DNA of 30,575 bases from Gemmatimonadota bacterium (GTDB lineage: Bacteria > GCA-2686955): positions 1-30,575 of the forward strand of contig NYZA01000024.1 of NCBI GenBank assembly GCA_002686955.1. Direction: 5' to 3'. The notes beneath the pieces were generated by a model. That model was not told where the DNA came from and made no database searches. It worked only from the letters and a program-made list of their open reading frames with translations. Positions 15,469 to 23,140 of this stretch are shown here, piece by piece; the stretch's first letter is position 1, and every line of letters starts with the position of its first letter. The translations under genes were made by a program, and so were the position numbers.

Positions 15469-18035
15469 GGCCGCAGCTCCAGTACCATGCCCGCCGCGTC
15501 GAATGCGCCCCCACCAGCCACGATTTCGACGGCGACCCCGTGCAGTCCCGGCGCCATCGGAGGAATCCCACGCGTGATCGAAACCGATCGACTCTCACCC
15601 TCCGCCAGCGTGCCGAAGGGGAGCTCCAGGTGGGGCACACCGTCGAGCACGATCCGCAGCCTCGCGTCGATCGTCGAGCCGGAGCGGTTCGTCGCTGAAA
15701 CTGTTGCCTCGACCGAATCGCCTGGGCGCGCGCCGAGCACCGCGCTCGGCTCCAGGTCGACATCGAGTACCGGCACCAACCCGCCATGCAGCACCAGATC
15801 ATCGATCCACCATCCCTCCCCCGCGAGACTTCCGTCGGAGCCGAGATGCCACCGCAGTCGGATCTTCTCGCCCTCGAACTCCCCGAGTGGCACCACCACT
15901 CGTCGCCAATCGATCGCGCCGGTCCAGCCGGGTTCGCCACGCAGTGCCCCATTGCCGTTCGGGAATGAGGCGTGGGGATAACCCCCCGAAGGAACAACAA
16001 CACTCCAGCTCGTATCATCCTCGACCGAGACACCCAGATTGCCCCCGTCGAAGCCGTCCTCGGCGGCCATCTGGTGGAAGAAGCTCACCTCCGCGCCGGC
16101 GCCTTCCACGAGAAGGGGCGGCGAGATCAGGCTCGCGTCGGCATCGTTGGGATAGCCGCCCAGCAAGGGTGCCCCCCAGACCGCGGGAGCGCTGTTCGAC
16201 GAGGGACCGACACCGTGCGCCCACACTCCACCCTGCACCTCCATGCCTCCATCCACCTGATCGAAATCTTGGGACGGCGATAGCACCAGCGCGACCGAAA
16301 CGGTGTCTCCACCCTGTACGACGAGCGATTCGGGCGCGGAGCCACGGAGCACGCCTCGTGCCTGAATTACGATCATCGAGTCCTGCGGCAGTCCCCCGAC
16401 TTCGAAGCTCCCGTCCGAAAGCACGGAACCATGAGCCATTTCGGGAACAAAGCGGAGCAACCCAGCCGTGTCTCTCCCCTCTTCGTCCGCCAGAGTTCCC
16501 TCGATACCCCCAACAGGTAGCACGACCGGTTCGAGGTCGAGATCGGTGATCCCCCCGGGCGCTACACTTGCCCACGCCGTATCAGCTCCCAAACCCCACG
16601 CACTCGCGATAATCATATGCTCCTCACCCCCGGGCAGCGGCAACGAATAACTCTGATCCGCCTCGTCCACCAATACCTCAAACCCAAGATCGGCCGCCTC
16701 GACGCGCACACTGCGCGCCAAAGCCCAATCGCCCCGAGGAAGATGAACACTCCCAAAGACGTGTCCGATCAATTCATTGCGAACATCGATCGCTCCTCGC
16801 GCATCGATCCGTCCCCAGCCGAACTCCTCGTCCCGTCCCGGCGCACCAAGGTCCGTCGCGCCCGACGCAAGAGAAAGCAACAGATCGTCGCGCACCGGCA
16901 AGAACGGACTCGCCGACGCAACCAAGCCGGCAGCCCCCGCCACCAAGGGCGCCGCGAAAGATGTTCCGCTGACGTTGTCGTATCCGCCCCCTTTGTCGGT
17001 CGTCCAGATCTCATCTGCCGGCGCGGCGAGCTCGATCTCTGCGCCGCGGGCCGAGCTCGACCAAAGCAGATCGTCGCGCGTGGTCCCCGAAACGGCGACG
17101 GCATCGGGCAGCGACGCCGGATACCCCACCTCGCCCCCCGTATTCCCGGCAGCCGCGACCAGCAACACACCGGCCCGCCGAGCCTCCGCGACCGCCTCGT
17201 CGATCGCCTGCGACGGCGACACCCGAAGCGACATCGTAATGATGTCGGCACCCATGTCGATCGCGTAGATGATTGCGTCGTCCAACACCTCCGACAGGGG
17301 TTGATTCTCGCCGATCTGCAGCGCCATCAATCGAACACCGCCCTCACCGCCCCATCCCCCCGCGATTCCCGCGACCCCTTCGCCGTTCGAACCGCGCGCC
17401 ACGATCGTCCCGGCCACCAGTGTTCCATGGTCCGACAGCGTGGGCCGTGGATCGTTGTTGTCGTTGGCGAAATCCCATCCCCAGAGATCGTCGATGAAAC
17501 CGTTCTGATCGTCGTCGATCCCGTTCTCGATCTCGTCGCTGTTCCGCCATGCCGACCCGACCAGATCGATGTGCTCGAGCTCTACGCCGGAATCGAGCGC
17601 GGCGATCACGACCCCGGAATCCCCCTTCGAGATCCGCCACGCGTCGCGAGCCCCTATGTCCGCGCCCGGCGTGCCGCCCTCCTGTCCCGTGTTCTCGAGA
17701 TGCCACTGATCCTCGAACATAGGATCGTCCGGCAGCGGGGGATCGGTGTCTGAAATCAGCCACTCTCCGGCCCTCGCGACCTCGGCCCAAGCGACTTGGG
17801 GGTCGAGCGCGAAACGCCGGGCAGCTTCCGGCGCAGGCAGTTCGCCAGTGTGGACATCGACGATGCCGAGACGATTAACCCGCGCCACATCGAAACCGTG
17901 TCGTCTGGCGATCGAGAGCGCGTCGGTCGCCCGCCCAGATGCCGCTCGAAACGAAAGTGTTTCGCTTCGATCAGCAAACGCAGCTACCCCGATACCAACA
18001 CCCGCGGCGCACAGAAGAGGGATGACAAAAGGCAC
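15465..18035 (-). CDS. Secreted subtilisin-like (S8) serine protease with C-terminal beta-sandwich domains
   Basis: The 856-residue protein begins with a hydrophobic export signal (PFVIPLLCAAGVGIGVAAFA) and a propeptide-like stretch. The S8 domain has all catalytic residues: Asp148 in VVIAALDSGVELEHIDL, His203 in SDHGTLVAGTI, the oxyanion Asn298 in VAAAGNTGG, and Ser359 in NVSGTSFAAPLVAG. An acidic insert NGIDDDQNGFIDDLWGWDFA lies between Asp and His and looks like a calcium site. The C-terminal half has carboxypeptidase-regulatory-like strands, then an immune-inhibitor-A/MAM-like domain (EVSFFHQMAAEDGFDGGN ... GEGWWIDDLVLHGG). A final strand domain follows. No sorting tail is obvious. The GTG start overlaps the transglutaminase stop as TAGTG. 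It probably acts outside the cytoplasm on an unknown protein. Confidence 0.92.
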   Translation of the reverse strand: MPFVIPLLCAAGVGIGVAAFADRSETLSFRAASGRATDALSIARRHGFDVARVNRLGIVDVHTGELPAPEAARRFALDPQVAWAEVARAGEWLISDTDPPLPDDPMFEDQWHLENTGQEGGTPGADIGARDAWRISKGDSGVVIAALDSGVELEHIDLVGSAWRNSDEIENGIDDDQNGFIDDLWGWDFANDNNDPRPTLSDHGTLVAGTIVARGSNGEGVAGIAGGWGGEGGVRLMALQIGENQPLSEVLDDAIIYAIDMGADIITMSLRVSPSQAIDEAVAEARRAGVLLVAAAGNTGGEVGYPASLPDAVAVSGTTRDDLLWSSSARGAEIELAAPADEIWTTDKGGGYDNVSGTSFAAPLVAGAAGLVASASPFLPVRDDLLLSLASGATDLGAPGRDEEFGWGRIDARGAIDVRNELIGHVFGSVHLPRGDWALARSVRVEAADLGFEVLVDEADQSYSLPLPGGEEHMIIASAWGLGADTAWASVAPGGITDLDLEPVVLPVGGIEGTLADEEGRDTAGLLRFVPEMAHGSVLSDGSFEVGGLPQDSMIVIQARGVLRGSAPESLVVQGGDTVSVALVLSPSQDFDQVDGGMEVQGGVWAHGVGPSSNSAPAVWGAPLLGGYPNDADASLISPPLLVEGAGAEVSFFHQMAAEDGFDGGNLGVSVEDDTSWSVVVPSGGYPHASFPNGNGALRGEPGWTGAIDWRRVVVPLGEFEGEKIRLRWHLGSDGSLAGEGWWIDDLVLHGGLVPVLDVDLEPSAVLGARPGDSVEATVSATNRSGSTIDARLRIVLDGVPHLELPFGTLAEGESRSVSITRGIPPMAPGLHGVAVEIVAGGGAFDAAGMVLELRP

Positions 18036-20044
18036 TACGCCCGCCCCAGCTCGATCGTCGAAATCATCGCATCGAACAGCTCGACGTCGCCATCCGCCGG
18101 ATTCTCGAGTGTGAACATGAAATAGGTGTCGCCATCCAAGAAGATCAGCGATACTCGGCGCAATCCGTCGACCGGATCCTTGAACTCCAGCCGCAACGCG
18201 CTCGTGTGCCCAATCCGCGTCGCGCGCCGCGATTCGAAGCCACCTACATACCGAGAGATCTCATTCTCCGCCCCGCCCAGACTAAAATCGTAACCAACGA
18301 CAATCGCCTTGACCGCAAGGGCCGCTAGATGGCTCGGTTCGGGCGGATAGAACATTTGCAAATAGTCGGCGGGTAGCTCACGAGGCTCGGTAGGTCGCCA
18401 CAAGGGAGGCGTCTTGAAAGCGATTCGGTGCTCCGGACTGCGCACCGATGCTCCATCGATCTCGAGCGCCGGACGGGCGCCGGTGAAACGAGACCCCCGC
18501 GACATATATTCCACGACTTCGAGATCGATCCGCCCCATCACGTCGAGCAGCGGAACGAAACTGCTGCCGGTCGCCCCACCGGCCATCGTATCCGCGGCGA
18601 TCTTCACGTGGGTCGCGTCGACCGAATCGAGCCCGAAAGCGGGATCCAGCGGAAACCACACACCCGTGAACACTTCGGTCCACATGTGATAGCCGAAGGC
18701 GCCGCGAAAATAGATCAGCCCGCTGACCGCGCGCGCCGGAATCCCTACCGATCGGCAGAGAGCGGTCAACAGAAGCGCATGCTCGGTGCAATCCCCTTCT
18801 CGCCGCCTGAGCGCCTCGAGCGCCGAAGCGAAACCAACACTGAATCCCTTCTTGCTCATCGAACGAAACACCCATTGATTCAGACCGCGCGCCGCCGCCA
18901 GAGGATCGCGCTCCGCCCCGATCAGCTCCGCGGCAATCCGCCGCAGCTCTTCGTCCCCCGACTGAATCAATAGCGAAGGCGCCAACTCGTCGGCCCACTC
19001 CCCTCCCGCGTAAGGCAACTCATAACTCGCAGCCGGCTCCTCGGGACGCCGAATCCGAAGCCTCAAGGCAGGATTCGAATCGGAGGGATGCGTGCCCAAG
19101 GGCGCGTCTCCACCCACCGACGCCGCCACTTCTCGCTCCTCGACGACGATCTGGTGGGGCGGCCAGCTCAACCGCGCCCTGAGAGCTCGCGTCTCCCCCC
19201 GCGGCTCCACCCGCAGCAAGAGTTCATCCACGGTCCGCGGCCGGGGAATCCGTCGCTTCGACTCGACCAAAGTTTCGAAGATCAGGTCGAGAGTGTAGTC
19301 GAGTGGCGGGCTCTTCGCCTTTGCTCGATTCGAAAGAACCGTCTCTTGCTTGATCCCCATCAGCTCCGCATGAGAACGCACCACACTTCCGGTCGAAATG
19401 TCGCGCCATTCATCGGTTGTCATATTCGTCAAGCCCGAAATCGTCGTTCGCGTGTGCAGTGCACGAATCGTCGCATCCCGCGCTTCGACATCTTCGACCC
19501 CGAGCAGCTCGACATCGAAAGTCTGAATCGCCGCCATCTCGGGAAGAAAAGAGCGATATCGCACCACGGGCGCCTCCGCCGCGAACGCACCGGCCAGTAA
19601 CCGATCCGCCGTCCAGGGAAAAACGAGGGCGGTATCGCCAATAAAGATCGCCCGCCGCGAGGCCGACTCGAGCCCCTTCGAAACAAGGATCAGAGAATCG
19701 CCCTCGACCACGGCATTCGTGCGTGTCGAATTCGCCGCCACCGACTCGACATACTCGACCGAAACCGGTCGCCCCGCCCGCGTCTCGACGAAACGCGCCG
19801 TGCTCGCCATCTTCACCTGCTCGCCCACCCGCCGAACCCGCATTTCTGTGTCGAGTGTCACCGCAACCCGATCGTCCCCGGTCGCCTCCACGTCGACATG
19901 AAGAAACCCGACCTTCTTCGTATCCATGAGCAGCTCGTGCCACTCCTCACGCGGCGGCTCCTGCGGCGGCCAAGCCTCGAACGAGATCGCGGGGGAACCG
20001 TGAAGCAGGGCAAGGGTGCAGAAAAGGTGGGCAATGGGACGCAT
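18035..20044 (-). CDS. Secreted transglutaminase-like cysteine protease/peptidase-fold protein
   Basis: The product is 669 residues from ATG 20044, with a signal peptide MRPIAHLFCTLALLHGSPAI. A long beta-rich N-terminal part is followed by a transglutaminase-like core. The catalytic triad is visible as Cys419 in RREGDCTEHALLLTALCRS, His453 in GYHMWTEVF and Asp467 in WFPLDPAFGLD, with GIPARAVSGLIYF between Cys and His. Bacterial members often act as peptidases or amidases on cell-surface proteins rather than cross-linking. The frame is open back to 20230, but the extra 62 residues precede the signal peptide and look non-coding; the ribosome site before 20044 is weak, so the start is moderately sure. 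It is first in the five-gene operon and directly coupled to the S8 protease, which suggests joint action outside the cytoplasm. Confidence 0.87.
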   Translation of the reverse strand: MRPIAHLFCTLALLHGSPAISFEAWPPQEPPREEWHELLMDTKKVGFLHVDVEATGDDRVAVTLDTEMRVRRVGEQVKMASTARFVETRAGRPVSVEYVESVAANSTRTNAVVEGDSLILVSKGLESASRRAIFIGDTALVFPWTADRLLAGAFAAEAPVVRYRSFLPEMAAIQTFDVELLGVEDVEARDATIRALHTRTTISGLTNMTTDEWRDISTGSVVRSHAELMGIKQETVLSNRAKAKSPPLDYTLDLIFETLVESKRRIPRPRTVDELLLRVEPRGETRALRARLSWPPHQIVVEEREVAASVGGDAPLGTHPSDSNPALRLRIRRPEEPAASYELPYAGGEWADELAPSLLIQSGDEELRRIAAELIGAERDPLAAARGLNQWVFRSMSKKGFSVGFASALEALRRREGDCTEHALLLTALCRSVGIPARAVSGLIYFRGAFGYHMWTEVFTGVWFPLDPAFGLDSVDATHVKIAADTMAGGATGSSFVPLLDVMGRIDLEVVEYMSRGSRFTGARPALEIDGASVRSPEHRIAFKTPPLWRPTEPRELPADYLQMFYPPEPSHLAALAVKAIVVGYDFSLGGAENEISRYVGGFESRRATRIGHTSALRLEFKDPVDGLRRVSLIFLDGDTYFMFTLENPADGDVELFDAMISTIELGRA

Positions 20045-20347
20045 GGCAATTCGGGGATCGGGTGGAAACTCTGACGAAATCCGATCTTCCCCCAGGTAGG
20101 GATCGCGGCACCAGCGTAAATCGGGCGGCATCTTCGCTGCGGGTCCCCGGAACATCCGATATTGAGGCGATATGCGGCCTCCGATCGTCGACCGCCGAAT
20201 CGACGCCGGCTCCAGTGGCTGCGCGACCAAATCCGGCCGGGCAGCCGGTGCTTTTGAACACGTGCTCCGCTACAGGTAGCCGCAAGCTCATACTGCATGC
20301 CAGAATCGCGGGTCCTCTCGCCACATCGACGGAAGGCAGATTTCCCG
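20045..20347. other. Divergent intergenic region
   Basis: About 300 bp lie between the starts of the transglutaminase-like gene (minus) and the small outer-membrane-like gene (plus). The minus frame stays open to 20230 but shows no family-like sequence. I see no clear promoter pair, hairpin or RNA gene; promoters for both directions must be here. Confidence 0.5.
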
Positions 20348-21040
20348 ATGCAATCGAAGCGATGTCGAGCACTGCGCCGGCGCGGCGCTCTCTTGATCCT
20401 CGCACTCTGCGCAACCGCGGCGGCCGCTCCGGCCGACGGCAATGACGATCCACGGCGGCGGCCACGCGGGCCGGAGGAAACGCGCGAACCCGCTCCCCCA
20501 CCCCGCTTTCGGGTGCTGATCGATGCGGGCCTCGGGGCCGCCACGACGACCGGATCGTGGTTCGAGTCCTACACCAGCGGCCTCAGTTGGCAGCTGGGTG
20601 CTCGGCTCGCGGGCAACCGCAACACCACGATGGGCTTGCGCTATCGACGACAACACCTCGGACTCGCCCTGAGCTCCGCCGGATCCGGCTCGGACCGGAT
20701 CGAAGAGTACTTCTTCATCCTCGGCCTCACCGCCGCCCCGCGATCGAAGCGAGCGCCCCAGATCAACGCACACTTCGGAATCGGCGCGATCCACAGTGTG
20801 CTGGTCGGATTGTCCGATCCCGGAGATCCTCCGACCTTACCCGCCATCGTCTCCCAAGAGGACCGTCTCGCGCTGCGCACCGGCGCCGGCCTGATCCTCC
20901 CTTTGAGCGAGCACTTCGGATTCGAGATCGAGAGCAATCTGCGCATCACCGGCCGAGGGGCCACCGACCCTCTCGACCCGAGCTCGAGCGCGACCGGCGC
21001 GCTCTTCGGCATCGCTCTTCGGGTGGTTTGGATGCTCTGA
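20348..21040 (+). CDS. Uncharacterised exported protein, probable small outer-membrane beta-barrel
   Basis: The 230-residue product starts with a basic region and a hydrophobic signal segment (RRRGALLILALCATAAAAPADG), followed by a proline/arginine-rich linker. The mature part alternates hydrophobic and polar residues in short strands: FRVLIDAGLGAATTTGSW, LSWQLGARLAGNRNTTMGLR, EYFFILGLTAAP, INAHFGIGAIHSVLVGL, LALRTGAGLILPLSEHFGF and ALFGIALRVVWML. It ends in an aromatic/hydrophobic strand as outer-membrane barrels do. No family is recognised. ATG 20348 is preferred over 20297 because it starts the signal peptide cleanly. It is a single gene, convergent with the SUMF1-domain gene 25 bp away. 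The barrel call is inference from the strand pattern. Confidence 0.72.
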   Translation: MQSKRCRALRRRGALLILALCATAAAAPADGNDDPRRRPRGPEETREPAPPPRFRVLIDAGLGAATTTGSWFESYTSGLSWQLGARLAGNRNTTMGLRYRRQHLGLALSSAGSGSDRIEEYFFILGLTAAPRSKRAPQINAHFGIGAIHSVLVGLSDPGDPPTLPAIVSQEDRLALRTGAGLILPLSEHFGFEIESNLRITGRGATDPLDPSSSATGALFGIALRVVWML

Positions 21041-21065
21041 ACCGCCCCCGAAGGCGATTCTCCGA

Positions 21066-21977
21066 CTAGGGATCCGACCGAACGACGCGGAAGCCAAGGA
21101 AGGACTCGGAGCTGTCGGGCTGCGAGATGAAACGGTTTCCCGAGCGACAATTCCTGGCGATGGTGGCGAAGCTGCCCCCGCGGACCACTTTGGCCGCGCC
21201 AAAGGCAGGACCGAGAGGGTCGATGACTGGGCCAAGTGGGTAGTTCCCGAACCAATCCCAACACCACTCCTGCACATTTCCGCTGTTGTCGTAGAGTCCC
21301 CACGCATTTGGATCCTTCTGTGCCACATCCTTCGTACCGTTCGGCGCGTTGTTTCCGCAGTACCAGCCGATCAGATCCATATTAGGGTCGTTGCAGCTCA
21401 CGTCGGTGATATCGCCATTGTAGAAAGCGGTCGAAGTGCCTGCTCGGCACGCGTACTCCCACTCCGATTCCGTCGGTAGGCGATAGCCGTTCGTATCAGT
21501 CAACCAGGTTACTCCGGTCGTGTCGACGTCGTAGACCGGATCGAGTCCATCCAACAAAGACGCGGCGTTGCAGTAATCCACGGCGTCGTACCAGTTCACA
21601 CGCTCCACCGGGCAGTCGTCGCAGTCGGCGAAGGCGCTCGGATTGGTCCCCATGACCGCGAACCACTCGGACTGAGTCACCGGGGTCGTCGCCATCAAGA
21701 AGTCTTGCGAGATCGTAACGGTGTGCTCGGCCTCGCTTGCATATCGCCCGAGCTCATCGGGCGGTGTTCCCATCGTAAAGGTCCCCGCTGGAATCCAGAC
21801 CATGCCCTCGGGCGCCGGAAGTTGCGCCAGCATCAGATCAGTGCTGATAGGTACGGCGCGCCGAACGTCGCGTAGCTTCCGTGCGACTCGGGCATTGGGC
21901 TCGGACAGCGCGGCCGAAACCCAGCCGAGCGCGAGCGCCAAGGCGACAATGCGCATACTCGTTCCGCGAACACTCAT
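21066..21977 (-). CDS. Exported SUMF1/formylglycine-generating-enzyme-domain protein
   Basis: The 303-residue protein has a signal peptide (MRIVALALALGWVSAALSEP) and one SUMF1 domain. The family marks are MVWIPAGTFTMGTPPDE, ISQDFLMATTPVTQSEWFAV, CPVERVNWYDAVDYCNAAS, GYRLPTESEWEYACRAGT, GLYDNSGNVQEWCWDW and a terminal VVRGGSF ... FLGFRVVR. The C-terminal region has one cysteine (NCRSGNRF) rather than the close Cys pair used by true formylglycine-generating enzymes. A binding or structural role is therefore more likely than sulfatase activation, and no sulfatase is nearby. ATG 21977 has GGAG 6 nt upstream; ATG 21989 is 4 codons earlier. Extra cysteines (CDDCP) may form disulfides in the periplasm. 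Confidence 0.9.
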   Translation of the reverse strand: MSVRGTSMRIVALALALGWVSAALSEPNARVARKLRDVRRAVPISTDLMLAQLPAPEGMVWIPAGTFTMGTPPDELGRYASEAEHTVTISQDFLMATTPVTQSEWFAVMGTNPSAFADCDDCPVERVNWYDAVDYCNAASLLDGLDPVYDVDTTGVTWLTDTNGYRLPTESEWEYACRAGTSTAFYNGDITDVSCNDPNMDLIGWYCGNNAPNGTKDVAQKDPNAWGLYDNSGNVQEWCWDWFGNYPLGPVIDPLGPAFGAAKVVRGGSFATIARNCRSGNRFISQPDSSESFLGFRVVRSDP

Positions 21978-22125
21978 TTCGATCTCCATCTCTTTTTTCT
22001 ATTTCTTCGCTTCGCACTGTGGAGCGTCCCCGTCGCCTCACACGACAGCCCGCGCCACACACATCCGAACCATCAACGCCAAACCCAAGGATAACCGCTC
22101 GCGGGCAGCGATGTCGGCCAGGCCC

Positions 22126-22367
22126 TCAGGAGGTCGCGAAGAGGATATGCCTCAACCCGACAGCGACATCAGGGGAGGATCGCATGAGCCGAACAGTCTC
22201 TTCCCGGCTCGCCATGCAGAGCTCGGTGTCGGTAAGCGCCTCCGCGGCGCATTGATGGTCATTCCGCAGGAAAGCCCGGAGATGACCTCTTCGGGCACGC
22301 CCGCGAGCACCCCTTCGCTTCTCATCACGCAATCATCGCAACGGCGTACGTCCACTGTGGCGGTCAT
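22126..22367 (-). pseudogene. Crp/Fnr-family regulator remnant (internal deletion plus frameshift)
   Basis: Two overlapping minus-strand frames each carry a different piece of a Crp/Fnr protein. From ATG 22367 one frame reads VDVRRCDDCVMRSEGVLAGV then PEEVISGLS, the Fnr-type N-terminus 'C-x-x-C ... R ... lFagl.eE...L'. In the other frame, ending at 22126, AAEALTDTELCMASREETVR then LMRSSPDVAVGLRHIL matches the end of the cyclic-nucleotide-type barrel and start of the dimer helix ('AlTdtElc.i.re...ll...P.va..l..ll'). The roughly 80-residue barrel between them and the C-terminal DNA-binding helix-turn-helix are missing. The junction is near 22250-22280. It is not functional. Matching was by eye and is not exhaustive. 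Confidence 0.65.
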
Positions 22368-22579
22368 TTGGATTGTCCGACGTCGTCGGTTCCTTCGCGG
22401 GCGTTCAGCCGAGGCTGCTGCGCCGGCGGTTCTATCGCGACAGGTAGACGCTCACCGCCTCGCGCATCAAAGGATGCCGTGCATTGCTCCTCCCCGCAGC
22501 GCGCTGCGCATTCTATTCGAGGAGTAGATTGACGTATTCTCGTGCCACACAAGCAATGTCGAGTAACCGCGAGGCAAAT

Positions 22580-23140
22580 ATGGCGACCGATCAAGAGATT
22601 CTGGAGATCTGGCCTGAGCTGGGCTGGATCGAAAACGAAGGTCTGCGAGAAAAGACACTGGCGACGTGGAGGCTCGCATTCGAGCGCAGTCCGCTCGGTC
22701 CGCAAGATCTACTGGAGATCCCCTTCACCTTGCATGTGGAGGATTGCGAAGTGAGCTTCATGGCGCACAAACAGCTGGTGGTGCACATCGCGCTTCAGTG
22801 CGCCGAGAAGATCGGGCAGTTCATGCGCGAAGCGATGCCGCTCGACCGCGATACGCTGATCGCCGGAGCGATTCTGGCCGACGTCGGCAAACTGCTCGAA
22901 TACGAGAAGATCGAAGGCCAGGTGAGGCAGTCGCGGCGCGGTCAGTATCTGCGTCATCCCTTCACCGGCGTGGGGCTGGCCCAGGAGTGCGATGTTCCTC
23001 CCGAGGTCTGCCACATCATCGCGACCCATGCCGGCGAGGGGAATCTGGTGAAGCGGAGCCCCGAGGCCTATGTGGTCCACCATGCCGACTTCATGACATA
23101 TGAGCCGCTCGTGAAGGGGCTCGTTTTCGCCGACGAGTGA
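22580..23140 (+). CDS. HD-domain family protein with the HD histidine replaced
   Basis: The 186-residue protein has the helical HD-phosphohydrolase layout: IPFTLHVEDCEVSFMAHKQL, VVHIALQCAEKIG, LIAGAILADVGKLLEYEKIE, RRGQYLRHPFTGVGLA, CHIIATHAGEGNLVKRSPEA and VVHHADF. Most putative metal ligands (His63/69, His126, His145/150, Asp170) are present. However, the motif that gives the family its name reads Ala100-Asp101 (LADVGK) instead of His-Asp, so catalysis is doubtful or uses another ligand. ATG 22580 is chosen because GCGAGG lies just upstream; ATG 22556 lacks a ribosome site and the longer frame from 22484 looks non-coding. The stop overlaps the next gene's GTG start (GTGA), so the two are coupled. 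Substrate unknown. Confidence 0.82.
   Translation: MATDQEILEIWPELGWIENEGLREKTLATWRLAFERSPLGPQDLLEIPFTLHVEDCEVSFMAHKQLVVHIALQCAEKIGQFMREAMPLDRDTLIAGAILADVGKLLEYEKIEGQVRQSRRGQYLRHPFTGVGLAQECDVPPEVCHIIATHAGEGNLVKRSPEAYVVHHADFMTYEPLVKGLVFADE

Noticed and set aside
16617-17753. 378-codon plus-strand frame inside the subtilase region
   Set aside because: Shadow of the S8 domain, which has all catalytic residues on the minus strand.
22364-22705. Minus-strand 113-codon frame over the start of the HD-domain gene
   Set aside because: No family features; overlaps the well-supported plus-strand HD protein and has unusual composition.
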